Origin: Legionella_C sp963803545
Lineage (GTDB): Bacteria > Pseudomonadota > Gammaproteobacteria > Legionellales > Legionellaceae
Assembly: GCA_963803545.1 (NCBI GenBank)
Contig: CAWDMX010000004.1
Coordinates: 1,101,651-1,165,650, forward strand
Length of the DNA stretch: 64,000 nucleotides
Direction: 5' to 3'
The notes beneath the pieces were generated by a model. It ran no database searches. It was not told where the DNA came from and saw only the letters and a list, made by a program, of their open reading frames with translations. Numbering within the stretch: position 1 is the stretch's first letter; each line of letters starts with the position of its first letter. Positions 27,724 to 36,867 of this stretch are shown here, in pieces. Both the position numbers and the translations under genes were made by a program.

Positions 27724-29022
27724 TTAATAGCGGTAATGGTTGGGTTTGTAGGGACCTTTTTTATCAATGTTTAGGTAGGTAGCCTGCTCATCGCTAAGTA
27801 CCGTTAGCTTTGCCCCTATTCTTTCTAAGTGCAAACGAGCCACTTTTTCATCCAAATACTTAGGTAAAACATAAACTTGGTTTTGATATTTATTCTTGTT
27901 TTTAAACAATTCAATCTGTGCCAGCACTTGATTAGTAAACGATGCAGACATAACAAAACTAGGATGGCCGGTGGCGCATCCTAAGTTCACTAAGCGTCCT
28001 TCTGCCAAAATAATAATTCGTTTTCCATTTGGAAACACCACATGATCCACCTGTGGCTTGATGTTTTCCCAGGAGTATTTACGCAGACCCGCGATATCTA
28101 TTTCAGAGTCGAAGTGGCCAATATTACACAATATTGCTTGATTTTTAAAACGCTGCATATGCTCGACCGTTACAACATGGTAGTTTCCTGTAGCGGTAAC
28201 TACAATATCAACTTGTTCGGCAACGTCGTCCAAACGCACAACGCGGTACCCCTCCATTCCTGCTTGCAATGCACAAATTGGGTCAATTTCACTGATTAAA
28301 ACCGTAGCTCCTTGACCACGCAATGCCTGCGCGCAGCCCTTTCCAACATCGCCATATCCAAGAATCAAAGCAACTTTACCGGCAATCATCACATCCGTTG
28401 CGCGCTTTAGTCCATCAAGTAACGACTCGCGACAGCCGTATAAATTATCAAACTTAGATTTAGTCACTGAGTCGTTAACATTTATAGCCGGAATTTTAAG
28501 CGTATCCGTTTTAGCCATTTCATAAAGGCGTGCAACCCCGGTTGTCGTTTCTTCAGACACACCGATTATTGAATCCAGCATGTTGGGATATTTCTCATGA
28601 ATTAATTGCGTCAGGTCCCCACCATCATCGAGCAGTAGATTTGGCTGCCAGTCGTTATTGGGACTGCGTAATGTTTGCTCAATACACCACTGGTATTCTT
28701 CTTCTGTTTCTCCTTTCCAAGCAAACACCGGTATGCCTTTAGCAACCATGGCGGCTGCAGCTTGATCTTGAGTAGAAAAGATATTACAGGAAGACCAACG
28801 TACTGTGGCGCCCAAAGCAATTAAAGTTTCAATCAACACCGCGGTTTGTATAGTCATATGCAAACAACCAATTATTTTAGCGCCCTTTAACGGCTGCGTA
28901 TCTGCAAGCTCTTGGCGTAAAGCCATCAAACCGGGCATTTCCGTTTCAGCTATTGCTATTTCCTTTCTGCCCCAGTCTGCCAGTGACAAATCAGCAATTT
29001 TATAATCATTAAAACTATCCAT
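27724..29022 (-). CDS. ahcY: S-adenosylhomocysteine hydrolase
   Basis: Hydrolyses S-adenosylhomocysteine to adenosine and homocysteine, relieving product inhibition of methyltransferases. It has 432 residues. The N-terminal block DYKIADLSLADWGRKEI, the substrate-Cys region (NDSVTKSKFDNLYGCRESLLD in key form), the NAD-binding GYGDVGKGCAQALRGQGA and the C-terminal GPYKPNHYRY are all characteristic. It follows metK by 11 bases, so both methyl-cycle steps are produced together. Confidence 0.97.
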   Translation of the reverse strand: MDSFNDYKIADLSLADWGRKEIAIAETEMPGLMALRQELADTQPLKGAKIIGCLHMTIQTAVLIETLIALGATVRWSSCNIFSTQDQAAAAMVAKGIPVFAWKGETEEEYQWCIEQTLRSPNNDWQPNLLLDDGGDLTQLIHEKYPNMLDSIIGVSEETTTGVARLYEMAKTDTLKIPAINVNDSVTKSKFDNLYGCRESLLDGLKRATDVMIAGKVALILGYGDVGKGCAQALRGQGATVLISEIDPICALQAGMEGYRVVRLDDVAEQVDIVVTATGNYHVVTVEHMQRFKNQAILCNIGHFDSEIDIAGLRKYSWENIKPQVDHVVFPNGKRIIILAEGRLVNLGCATGHPSFVMSASFTNQVLAQIELFKNKNKYQNQVYVLPKYLDEKVARLHLERIGAKLTVLSDEQATYLNIDKKGPYKPNHYRY

Positions 29023-29033
29023 TGATTCTTTCC

Positions 29034-30179
29034 TTATAGTGCCTTACTTAAAACAGCAACCTTATCCAAGCGTTCCCAAGGAAATTGATCGCGACCGTAA
29101 TGGCCGTAAACGGCTGTCTCTCGGTACAACGGACGCAGAAGGTTATGGTGGTCAATAATCCCTTGTGGAGTGAGGTCAAAATTTTGCTGAATAAGAGTGA
29201 TTATTTCTGCATCCGGTAGTTTTCCACTTCCAAAAGTTTCAACGGTTATGGACGTTGGTTCAGCAATGCCAATGGCGTAGGAGACTTGAATTTCACATCG
29301 GTCGGCTATGCCCGCAGCGACGATGTTTTTTGCTACATGACGCGCCGCATAAGCGGCGGACCTGTCTACTTTTGAGGGATCTTTACCCGAAAAACAGCCG
29401 CCCCCATGCCGAGCCATGCCACCATAGGTATCTACAATAATTTTTCTACCGGTTAGACCGCAATCCCCAAGCGGTCCACCAATTACAAAGCGGCCTGTGG
29501 GATTTATAAAATATCGCGTTGCATCATGAATCCATTGCTTGGGTAAAATTGGTTTAATAATTTCTTCGCGTACAGACTCAACTAAATCCGCGTGTGTAAT
29601 ATCGGGGGCATGCTGGGTGGAAAAGACAACGGTATCAATTTGTACTGGAATTCCATTTTCATAACGAAAGGTTAACTGGCACTTGGCATCCGGTCGTAAC
29701 CAGGGAAGTTTTTTTTGCTTACGCAGCAACGCTTGTTGCTCCATCAACCGGTGCGCGTAAGCGATAGGTGCCGGCATATATACTTCCGTTTCACGGCTAG
29801 CATAACCAAACATTAAGCCTTGGTCCCCTGCGCCTAATATTTTAGTAGTTTTATTATCAACCCCTTGAGCAATATCCGGTGATTGTTTGCCAATTGCCGA
29901 CAATACGGCGCAACTTGCCCAATCAAAGCCCATTTCAGAACTGTTATAACCAATATCTTTAATAACTCCACGGGTAATTTCTTCAACATCAACCCAGGCG
30001 CTCGTAGTAATTTCACCGCCAATTAAGACCATTCCCTTGATAAAAGTTTCGCAGGCAACACGGGCGGAAGGGTCGGCGTCTAAAATAGCGTCTAAAATAG
30101 CATCCGAAATTTGGTCGGCCATTTTATCAGGATGACCTTCTGAAACGGATTCGGACGTAAAAACGTAGCTATTACTCAT
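29034..30179 (-). CDS. metK: S-adenosylmethionine synthetase
   Basis: Makes S-adenosylmethionine from methionine and ATP; 381 residues. Motifs: FTSESVSEGHPDK at the N-terminus, GAGDQGLMFGYA in the middle, GGAFSGKDPSKVDRS-like loop here as GGGCFSGKDPSKVDRS, and CEIQVSYAIGIAEP. The GGGCF form carries Cys instead of the common Ala. It lies between carA (15 bases upstream) and ahcY. I saw no SAM riboswitch before it; the short gap argues for expression from an upstream promoter. Confidence 0.97.
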   Translation of the reverse strand: MSNSYVFTSESVSEGHPDKMADQISDAILDAILDADPSARVACETFIKGMVLIGGEITTSAWVDVEEITRGVIKDIGYNSSEMGFDWASCAVLSAIGKQSPDIAQGVDNKTTKILGAGDQGLMFGYASRETEVYMPAPIAYAHRLMEQQALLRKQKKLPWLRPDAKCQLTFRYENGIPVQIDTVVFSTQHAPDITHADLVESVREEIIKPILPKQWIHDATRYFINPTGRFVIGGPLGDCGLTGRKIIVDTYGGMARHGGGCFSGKDPSKVDRSAAYAARHVAKNIVAAGIADRCEIQVSYAIGIAEPTSITVETFGSGKLPDAEIITLIQQNFDLTPQGIIDHHNLLRPLYRETAVYGHYGRDQFPWERLDKVAVLSKAL

Positions 30180-30194
30180 ACAATAATCCTCAAT

Positions 30195-31322
30195 TTAGGC
30201 AGCAGATTCTGCCATCATTTTTATAAATGTATCAAAAATAATTTCAATGTCGTGTGGACCAGGGCTTGCTTCCGGATGCCCTTGAAACCCGAAAGCAGGC
30301 TTAGTACGGTGTTTAATCCCTTGTAGACTTCCATCAAATAAAGACCGATGCGTAACATCCAAGCAACTGGGAAGGCTCCGCTCATCGATTGCAAAACCAT
30401 GATTTTGACTGGTAATAAAAACACGCTTTGCGTCGTTCACTTCTACAACGGGATGATTGGCACCATGATGGCCAAATTTCATTTTAATTGATTGCGCCTT
30501 GAGCGCTAAAGCTAATATTTGAAAGCCGAGACAAATACCAAAGATTGGAATGGATTTATCCAAAAAATGCTTTGTTGCAGCAATTGCGTAATCGCATACG
30601 GCGGGATCTCCGGGGCCATTGGATAAGAAAACACCATCCGGATTTAAGGCCATAACATCCTTTGCCGAAGTTTTTGCCGGCACTAAGGTTATGTGACAGC
30701 CTTTATCGTATAAAATACGTAAAATCGTATTTTTGACACCAAAGTCGTAAGCAACCACATGAAAATTAGTGCTTTTACTCGTTGCCCCCCAGTGTCCCTG
30801 CCCGGTATGCCAACGCTCAATTGTTTGCCGTGAAACTTCAGCGGCTAAATCCATGCCTTCCAACCCCTTAAAGGCTTTTGCTTTTTTTAAAGCCAATGCT
30901 TCATCCGCTGTATCAGTAGTTATACAGCAGTGCAGTGCTCCTTTCTCACGCAAAATGTGGGTTAGCAAACGCGTGTTTATTTCAGCGATTGCAACAACCC
31001 CTTCTTTAACAAGCCATTCTGGTAAACTTTGCTGTGCGCGATAATTACTGGGATATTTCGTGCAATTACGCAGGACTAAACCGGAAGCCCACGCCCGCGA
31101 CGATTCATAATCTTCATCATTACAACCGGTATTACCTATATGCGACGCGGTGAGCACTACTATTTGTTTGGTATAGGAGGGGTCGGTGAGAATTTCTTGG
31201 TATCCCGTCATCGCGGTATTAAAAACCAGCTCACCAACACAACTACCCTCAGCTCCAACAGAAATTCCTTTAAAAACAGTACCGTCAGCAAGCACTAAAA
31301 TTGCAGGACTGTTTGCATGCAT
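30195..31322 (-). CDS. carA: Carbamoyl-phosphate synthase small (glutaminase) subunit
   Basis: Glutaminase subunit that supplies ammonia to CarB for carbamoyl phosphate, feeding arginine and pyrimidine synthesis. It has 375 residues. The N-terminal CPSase domain (FNTAMTGYQEILTDPSY) is followed by a class I glutamine amidotransferase domain with the nucleophile in FGICLGFQILALA, KFGHHGANHPV and the His-Glu pair in GFQGHPEASPGP. carB does not follow; metK does. The start is ATG 31322. The downstream order carA-metK-ahcY suggests one transcript. Confidence 0.96.
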   Translation of the reverse strand: MHANSPAILVLADGTVFKGISVGAEGSCVGELVFNTAMTGYQEILTDPSYTKQIVVLTASHIGNTGCNDEDYESSRAWASGLVLRNCTKYPSNYRAQQSLPEWLVKEGVVAIAEINTRLLTHILREKGALHCCITTDTADEALALKKAKAFKGLEGMDLAAEVSRQTIERWHTGQGHWGATSKSTNFHVVAYDFGVKNTILRILYDKGCHITLVPAKTSAKDVMALNPDGVFLSNGPGDPAVCDYAIAATKHFLDKSIPIFGICLGFQILALALKAQSIKMKFGHHGANHPVVEVNDAKRVFITSQNHGFAIDERSLPSCLDVTHRSLFDGSLQGIKHRTKPAFGFQGHPEASPGPHDIEIIFDTFIKMMAESAA

Positions 31323-31418
31323 CGCGAACCCTCAAAATGATAAAAGGTCGTAATTATAGCGCAGACAAGGTTACTTTTCATTACGCTTAGAGAATTAATT
31401 GCAACCGCAATTAAAATG

Positions 31419-32762
31419 CTAAAATTTTTCTAAAACTTCTTGAAGATGAGTAACCGGGATAATTTCAATTGCCGAGGATTTCTTGCTGGCATTGGCTGCA
31501 GGAACTATCGCGCGTTTAAAGCCATGTTTTGCTGCCTCTTTCAACCGCTCCTGCCCACTTTGAACGGGTCTAATTTCACCGGCAAGGCCTACCTCACCAA
31601 AAATGATGGTTTCTCTATCAAAAACACGGTTGCGCAAGCTTGAAACCACGGCCGCAAGCAACGCTAAATCGCTACCGGTTTCGCATACTTTTACCCCGCC
31701 AACTACGTTAATAAATACGTCCTGATCGTAGGTTGCAATACCGCCGTGTCGATGCAAAACCGCTAATAAAATTGCAAGTCTATTATGTTCCAAACCGGCC
31801 GTTACACGTTTTGGCGCTTGACCATGCGCTAAATCAACAAGAGCTTGTACTTCCACAAGCATGGAGCGTGTGCCTTCCCAAGTTACCATCACAACACTAC
31901 CTGGCGTGGCTTCGGGTTGACGAGACAAAAAAATGGCCGATGGATTGGCAACCTCTTTCAAACCTTTGTCGGTCATGGCAAAAACACCCAGTTCATTGAC
32001 CGCACCAAATCTGTTTTTAATAGCCCGAATAACGCGAAATCGGCTATCGCTTTGGCCTTCGAAATACAAAACACTGTCAACCATATGCTCCAAAACTCTC
32101 GGACCGGCAATCGCCCCTTCTTTAGTTACGTGTCCCACTAAAAAAACCGCCGTTTGCGTCATTTTGGCGTAGCGTACTAACTGCGCCGCTGACTCCCGAA
32201 CCTGTCCAACGCCACCCGGTGCAGAACTAAGCGCTTCGGTGAAAATAGTTTGTATTGAATCGATAACAAGAACACGCGGTTGTTCTTTTTGCGCATGCGC
32301 GACGATAGCTTCAACCTGTGTTTCAGCCAATAAAAGAAGATTGTTAACCGGTAACTGCATCCGACGCGCGCGCATTGCAACTTGTTGCAATGATTCTTCT
32401 CCGGTCACGTACAAAACTTTATAATGCCGCGATAAGTTGGCTAAGGTTTGTAACAATAAGGTTGACTTACCAATTCCCGGATCGCCCCCCACCAAGACTA
32501 CGGAGCCGTCGACAAGCCCCCCGCCTAACACACGGTTTAATTCTTGCAAACCACAATCCATGCGAAGATCATCGTTACTGATAACCACGTCATTTACCGC
32601 GGTCACCGTTGAGCGCTGGTTTACATAACCACCTGAGCGCGGCGATGGCGATAGATTTTCTTCGGTTACGGAATTCCAAGCTTTGCATTGAGTGCAGTGA
32701 CCCGACCATTGAGAAAAACTAGCCGCGCACTGATTGCAAATAAATTGTGTTTTTACCTTCAT
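31419..32762 (-). CDS. radA: DNA repair protein RadA (Sms)
   Basis: RecA-like ATPase that helps branch migration in recombination. The ATG at 32762 gives 447 residues; the frame also opens at GTG three codons earlier. A four-Cys zinc finger (CNQCAASFSQWSGHCTQC) starts the protein, Walker A is GGDPGIGKSTLL, the RadA-specific motif is KNRFGAVNELGVF and the C-terminal part is a Lon-type domain. It precedes carA with about 100 bp between. Confidence 0.96.
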   Translation of the reverse strand: MKVKTQFICNQCAASFSQWSGHCTQCKAWNSVTEENLSPSPRSGGYVNQRSTVTAVNDVVISNDDLRMDCGLQELNRVLGGGLVDGSVVLVGGDPGIGKSTLLLQTLANLSRHYKVLYVTGEESLQQVAMRARRMQLPVNNLLLLAETQVEAIVAHAQKEQPRVLVIDSIQTIFTEALSSAPGGVGQVRESAAQLVRYAKMTQTAVFLVGHVTKEGAIAGPRVLEHMVDSVLYFEGQSDSRFRVIRAIKNRFGAVNELGVFAMTDKGLKEVANPSAIFLSRQPEATPGSVVMVTWEGTRSMLVEVQALVDLAHGQAPKRVTAGLEHNRLAILLAVLHRHGGIATYDQDVFINVVGGVKVCETGSDLALLAAVVSSLRNRVFDRETIIFGEVGLAGEIRPVQSGQERLKEAAKHGFKRAIVPAANASKKSSAIEIIPVTHLQEVLEKF

Positions 32763-33234
32763 AAAGCTCACTACAAATAGTAATTTTTGCCGATTACTAT
32801 ACCTGATTATTACCCACCTAACTACTTGAGGCCGCGCTTAGTGCAGGATAAGAGCGTCTCAATCATGACAAATACTTTCATTCTGAAATGACGTGTTTAA
32901 AAAGGATGCGTCAAACCAAAAAAAATGTTCATTACCAATTAAAATTACTTTTTCGATTATCAGTGCGACCGCCTCTGGGTGTTCAAAGGTAAAAATTTAT
33001 CAGGGGTTTGGGAGTTCTTAATTTGGGCTATAGTTTTTTAAACAAATTAAAATGCGCTGTGTATGTAATCGAGGCAAGAGCGCTTATTAATGCGTAAGCA
33101 ATCAATACGCTATTGTTTCTTAGCATCTGTTTTCCGAGCATCGTGTTTAGATGCGCTGCGCGCGCTCCTATCTATCAAGGCGTAAAACAGCCCGCACGAT
33201 GCAGACTCATTGTTCACAATTTAAGGCGTCCGGT
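32763..33234. other. Intergenic region without supported gene
   Basis: About 470 bases upstream of radA and downstream of the small gene at 33235-33507. An open frame on the plus strand beginning at 33113 runs antisense to that small gene and has no ribosome site. I see no RNA gene or repeat. Confidence 0.4.
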
Positions 33235-33507
33235 TCAGTGCCCTGATTCGAGTTCGCACAAAATATCTTCAATAATTTTGTTCTTAAATGTTGCGTGTCT
33301 ATGCAGGCCCGCTGCTAGGATTGCTGGGGCTAATTCTTTTATCATCTCAAGAGCCTCCGCATTCTGGGCTTCATTTGAATTTTCAAAAAGATCGATATTT
33401 TTTAGGAAAGCAGATACGGTTCCCTTGCGTACAGTAAGCCCATTTAGTTCTACAAAATTGTCAGCATCCGCTAACATATCATTTGGTTTTATTGCCTTAA
33501 TAGTCAT
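33235..33507 (-). CDS. Hypothetical 90-aa protein
   Basis: Mostly helical, acidic-leaning 90-residue protein starting MTIKAIKPNDMLADADNF. A strong AAGAGG ribosome site lies about seven bases before the ATG, which supports it as a real gene despite the isolated position. No family is recognised. The sequence ELNGLTVRKGTVSAFLKNID may form a turn between helices. It is isolated, with long intergenic spaces on both sides. Confidence 0.6.
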   Translation of the reverse strand: MTIKAIKPNDMLADADNFVELNGLTVRKGTVSAFLKNIDLFENSNEAQNAEALEMIKELAPAILAAGLHRHATFKNKIIEDILCELESGH

Positions 33508-34135
33508 TCGGATACCTCTTATAAAAAATTATTCATCAAAAGTTATAGATTAAACTCAATATTTAGTATCTTAAATTCACCTATGGCCCTTTAAGCACGT
33601 GTACTTATGATGATGAACTGTATCAACAAATTGCTTTATTTGTAAGCCATGTTATTGCATCAAAATGATTACGCTCAAAAATTATTTTATTTTTTCTCAT
33701 CATCATCCCAATTTTTAACCGGTAATGAAAGGCAAGAGTAAGCTTCTCAAAAACTCCTAAGACACAAATATAGTGAAGGCTAAATCCCATTCGACACGTC
33801 TGATTTCCCACTAGGCAAGCGAAATAACGTTGACCCTACCCAATAATACCTATAATAATGTAGTCCTTTTGTCGAATAAAATCGTCCTCGAGCAGCGCTT
33901 AAAATGTTTATAGTCGATAGTTTCAAGGCGGGCTTGCTGCCTCAATTTAGCGTGGCGCTGTAAAGAACTACACCGTCATTTCGCGATCCGTTAGCGGGGC
34001 ACGTGCTCCTTGAATGATGAAGCTTGTGTTAAAGGATTTTTTAAACCCGCGACAAAAACTAAAATTTATGCAAAAATCAAAACCTCTTTTTATAATCCGC
34101 AAAATTACGCGCCTGTCTTAATTTTTAAAATCCTA
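33508..34135. other. Long intergenic region without supported gene
   Basis: About 630 bases, AT-rich. A 62-codon minus-strand frame at 33623-33811 lacks a ribosome site and family features. No tRNA, repeat or clear hairpin was recognised. Confidence 0.4.
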
Positions 34136-34164
34136 TTTACATTCGTGCAATCGTTGTTTATCAT
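34136..34164 (+). promoter_or_regulatory. Putative sigma-70 promoter of the umuD-like gene
   Basis: TTTACA (34136-34141), a 17-base spacer and TATCAT (34159-34164). Transcription would start near 34171, about 30 bases before the ATG at 34200. No standard LexA box (CTG-N10-CAG) is apparent next to it. Confidence 0.45.
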
Positions 34165-34199
34165 TATGATTAATGTTCACTAATCAAATGGTAATTACT

Positions 34200-34724
34200 A
34201 TGTCGCATGGTGGTAAACGCGAAGGCGCCGGTCGTCGTTCTGGAAGTAATGTTTATGGCGAAAGCACGCATCCTCTGCGTGTACCTAAATCCCGAATTGA
34301 AGAAGTTAAAGCATTCTTAACCTCGGGCGCATCCCCTTATACTCTTCCGTTTTATTCAAGTACGGTCCGCGCCGGAACTCCCACGGCAGCCGACGATCAT
34401 ATTGAGGACCATATCGATTTAAATGCGCATTTCACTAAAGCAACCGGTAGCACTTTTTTAGTAAAAGCCTCTGGTGATTCAATGATTGATGCGCACATCC
34501 TTGATGGAGATATGTTGGTAGTTGATAAAAGTAGTAAACCTAAGCCTGGAAAAATTGTCATTGCCGCCGTTGATGGGGAACTAACCGTTAAACGCTTAGC
34601 CGTTGTTGACGGTGTGACGCAGTTACTGCCTGAAAATAAAAATTTTCCCCCTATTATTATAGGTCGAGAAAACAATCTCATTATCTGGGGAACGGTAACC
34701 CACATTATTCATCAAGCACAGTAA
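34200..34724 (+). CDS. umuD: UmuD/LexA-like S24 autoprotease
   Basis: UmuD-type protein of 174 residues. The N-terminus MSHGGKREGAGRRSGS is the classic UmuD arm. The predicted self-cleavage site is Ala58-Gly59 (VRAGTP), the nucleophile is Ser94 in SGDSMIDA and the lysine base is Lys131 in GELTVKRL. An upstream ATG at 34173 lies almost at the predicted transcription start, so the ATG at 34200 is preferred although its ribosome site is weak. umuC does not follow; a 42-aa ORF and recX do. It could still act with a UmuC encoded elsewhere, or as a LexA-like regulator. Confidence 0.88.
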   Translation: MSHGGKREGAGRRSGSNVYGESTHPLRVPKSRIEEVKAFLTSGASPYTLPFYSSTVRAGTPTAADDHIEDHIDLNAHFTKATGSTFLVKASGDSMIDAHILDGDMLVVDKSSKPKPGKIVIAAVDGELTVKRLAVVDGVTQLLPENKNFPPIIIGRENNLIIWGTVTHIIHQAQ

Positions 34725-34774
34725 GAAACCAGTGCAATTAGCACTCACGTACCGTACAAAAATTGGAGAATATT

Positions 34775-34903
34775 ATGTTTGCACTTATAAAAAAATTACT
34801 AGCTCCTGCTGTTACAACCAATAATTTAAAATCCAAAGCAATTCATTTAGTACGTTTAGACAGACAAAACCATAAATTTTTTGGTTGTAACTTTTATAAA
34901 TAG
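34775..34903 (+). CDS. Small 42-aa basic protein
   Basis: Short ORF with a good ribosome site (TTGGAGAATATT before ATG). The product starts with an amphipathic helix (MFALIKKLLAPAV) and ends HKFFGCNFYK; it is strongly basic. It lies 50 bases after the umuD-like gene and 45 before recX, all on the same strand, so it probably shares their transcript. No family is recognised. The helix could be membrane-active, as in many stress-induced small proteins; this is speculation. Confidence 0.5.
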   Translation: MFALIKKLLAPAVTTNNLKSKAIHLVRLDRQNHKFFGCNFYK

Positions 34904-34948
34904 CCTAATTATGAAGCGCATTGGATTATTTCATTTTTAAGGAAATAT

Positions 34949-35440
34949 ATGCCCTATCGCCCCATGCTGGTTGCAGCCATGCACCATTTATCAGAAAACA
35001 GCTGTAGTGAGCGCGAGCTTCTGCAACGATTAGAAAAAGAATTTTCGGGAGTTACTGATTTTGATCAAATTTTACAAACAACCGTACAACGTTTGCATCA
35101 ATTAAATTTAATTAATGACCGTCGCATAGCGCATCGTATTGCGCAGCATTTCAGCCACAAAGGCGACCGCTTTATTTGCTGCTTACTAGAACAACAAGGT
35201 ATAGAAAAGCCAACGATAGCTTCTGTACTTCAAGATATTGGCGATGAGTACTCCCGAGCGCTGGATGAAGCAAAGCGTAAGTTGCATGAAGAGAGCTGCA
35301 CCAATGTTGGGCACACTGAAACTGCGATAATGCGCTTTCTAAGTGGCCGTCACTTTTCCTTTAGCACCGTTAAAAAAGTGATTGAACATTTGCAGCAAAC
35401 TTTTTCTATAGACAATAATCGTTACAAGGAAGTGCTTTAA
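34949..35440 (+). CDS. recX: Regulatory protein RecX
   Basis: RecA modulator of 163 residues built from three-helix repeats. Family features are the N-terminal AMHHLSENSCSERELLQRLE repeat (in key form L-x3-S-x-x-E-L-x2-R-L), LINDRRIAHRIAQHF and KGDRFICCLLEQQGI. The ATG is preceded by AAGGAAATAT. RecX normally follows recA; here it follows a UmuD-like gene instead, and recA is not in the window. That position still suggests a link to the DNA-damage response. Confidence 0.85.
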   Translation: MPYRPMLVAAMHHLSENSCSERELLQRLEKEFSGVTDFDQILQTTVQRLHQLNLINDRRIAHRIAQHFSHKGDRFICCLLEQQGIEKPTIASVLQDIGDEYSRALDEAKRKLHEESCTNVGHTETAIMRFLSGRHFSFSTVKKVIEHLQQTFSIDNNRYKEVL

Positions 35441-35699
35441 AAATTGCGGAGGGTTTCACTGTTTCATTCCTATTAAAAAGAGCCGTGAAACCGCTATACA
35501 CTTAATCACCGAACCTTTGCTAGCGCGCAACAGACGGAAGCCTACTTCCGGCCTTAATCAATGAATATTTCTACTAAATGTGTTGTTGAATATTTATATC
35601 GAATGTGCTGCTATCTTTCATCCTTGCATTTTTACAACCTGCTGCCTAAAAGGCTTATCAAGCCGCCCACAGTTTCTATTATTTATAGCAATTTTTTAT
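35441..35699. other. Intergenic region upstream of the pilin genes
   Basis: About 260 bases. A short inverted pair GTTTCAC/GTGAAAC lies just after recX (35454-35494) and could pair, but there is no T tract. The region otherwise holds only the pilin promoter at its end. Confidence 0.35.
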
Positions 35700-35729
35700 T
35701 TGAAAAAACTAAAGTGGGAGTGATATAGT
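35700..35729 (+). promoter_or_regulatory. Putative sigma-70 promoter of the pilin genes
   Basis: TTGAAA (35700-35705), 18-base spacer, TATAGT (35724-35729); close to consensus. It lies about 45 bases before the first pilin ATG. Confidence 0.6.
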
Positions 35730-35774
35730 TAAAGCTTAGTTTGCTAACCCAGCATACCATTTACAAGGACCGTA

Positions 35775-36311
35775 ATGACCCTATTAAAATTTACTGCGCC
35801 TGCATTGGCTCTGTTTGCCTTTGGCGCGGCCCATGCAGCGAATCAAGGTACCTTAGGCACCAGCTCTACCGGCACTGTAAATATCTCAATAACCATTCCA
35901 GGGCTGGTGCAAATTACGGGACTAAGCGATATAACCCTAGCACCTACGGCACTGGTAGCGCCGGTCACGGGAGCAACATCGGCGTGCATTTACAGTAATA
36001 CCGCAGGCGGCAGCTATTCCGTCACCGCTACGTCTTCGAATGGGTCTTCGGGATTGTTTCGAGTTAATAATGGCAGTAACTATATTCCTTATTCTGCTTA
36101 CTGGAATAACACATCCGCCGCAACGCAAACGACCGCTCTAGCCTCCGGAACTGCGGTATCGCCCATAGCAGGCGGCAGCACCACGTCCTTAACTTGCGGC
36201 GGTACTAATAATGCTAATTTTAATATCAGCTTTTCTGTAGCGCAAATAGCTGGTGCCGCACCCTTGGCCTATACAGACACGGTTACATTGTTAATTGCGC
36301 CCTCTGTTTAA
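35775..36311 (+). CDS. Spore coat U domain pilin 1
   Basis: Secreted 178-residue SCPU-domain protein, the major subunit type of Csu-like archaic chaperone-usher pili. A signal peptide ends at about residue 21 (AAHA-AN). The mature domain has the family pattern: N-terminal strand GTVNISITIPGLVQITGLSD, a Cys pair (SACIYS and LTCGGT) and a C-terminal strand ending YTDTVTLLIAPS that would complete the Ig-like fold by donor-strand exchange. AAGGAC precedes the ATG. A paralogue follows after 17 bases. Confidence 0.87.
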   Translation: MTLLKFTAPALALFAFGAAHAANQGTLGTSSTGTVNISITIPGLVQITGLSDITLAPTALVAPVTGATSACIYSNTAGGSYSVTATSSNGSSGLFRVNNGSNYIPYSAYWNNTSAATQTTALASGTAVSPIAGGSTTSLTCGGTNNANFNISFSVAQIAGAAPLAYTDTVTLLIAPSV

Positions 36312-36328
36312 TGGCTTTTAAATAGCTC

Positions 36329-36865
36329 ATGTTTAATTATTATAAAAACTTGCATCATCTAATTTTTTGGTTGCTAATTTTTGTTGATAATACGGCTGCA
36401 AAAACACTGCTTCCGGTTACTATCAACAGTGCTATTACGGTCACGATTCCATCGGTAGTCCTCATTACCGGGCTAAACGACATCGTTCTTAGTCCCATCA
36501 GTACCGCGTCCAATGCAGCAGGAAACACCACCGCTTGCGTCTATACAAATGTTGCCGCAAATCCTGGTAGTTATTTTGTAACCGCTACAAGTGCAAACGC
36601 CCTGGGAGGTGTATTTAGAACAACCAATGGTTCAAGCTTTCTTAGTTATTCCGCTTACTGGAACAGTAACGCCTCCGCCATTCCTACCACACTGCTTAGT
36701 TCTGGCGGTAAAACCGTTCGGCAAACCGGCGGTAGTTTCACCTCGCAAAACTGTGCGGGCTTGGCCAATGCCAATTTTAATTTACAGTTTCTAGCCTCCA
36801 ACTTAAGCGCCGCTGCTGCTGCAAGTTATACCGACACGGTTTCAATCGTCATTAGTCCCTCCTAA
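36329..36865 (+). CDS. Spore coat U domain pilin 2
   Basis: Paralogue of the preceding pilin, also 178 residues, with the same layout: VTIPSVVLITGLNDIVLSP, a Cys pair (TACVYT and SQNCAG), YSAYWNSNAS matching YSAYWNNTSA, and the terminal strand YTDTVSIVISPS. The signal peptide is less clean (YKNLHHLIFWLLIFVDNTAA). The ribosome site is weak, suggesting coupling to the upstream gene. Its end is two bases from the end of the convergent tip pilin. Confidence 0.85.
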   Translation: MFNYYKNLHHLIFWLLIFVDNTAAKTLLPVTINSAITVTIPSVVLITGLNDIVLSPISTASNAAGNTTACVYTNVAANPGSYFVTATSANALGGVFRTTNGSSFLSYSAYWNSNASAIPTTLLSSGGKTVRQTGGSFTSQNCAGLANANFNLQFLASNLSAAAAASYTDTVSIVISPS

Positions 36866-36867
36866 GC

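Noticed and set aside
30180..30194. Possible SAM riboswitch before metK
   Set aside because: Only 15 bases separate carA and metK, too short for a riboswitch.
33113..33553. 146-codon plus-strand frame
   Set aside because: Antisense to the small gene at 33235-33507, which has a strong ribosome site; this frame has none.
33623..33811. 62-codon minus-strand frame
   Set aside because: No ribosome site, no recognisable family and an odd composition; considered noise.
34100..34200. LexA operator upstream of the UmuD-like gene
   Set aside because: No CTG-N10-CAG pattern was found near the promoter, so LexA control is not claimed.
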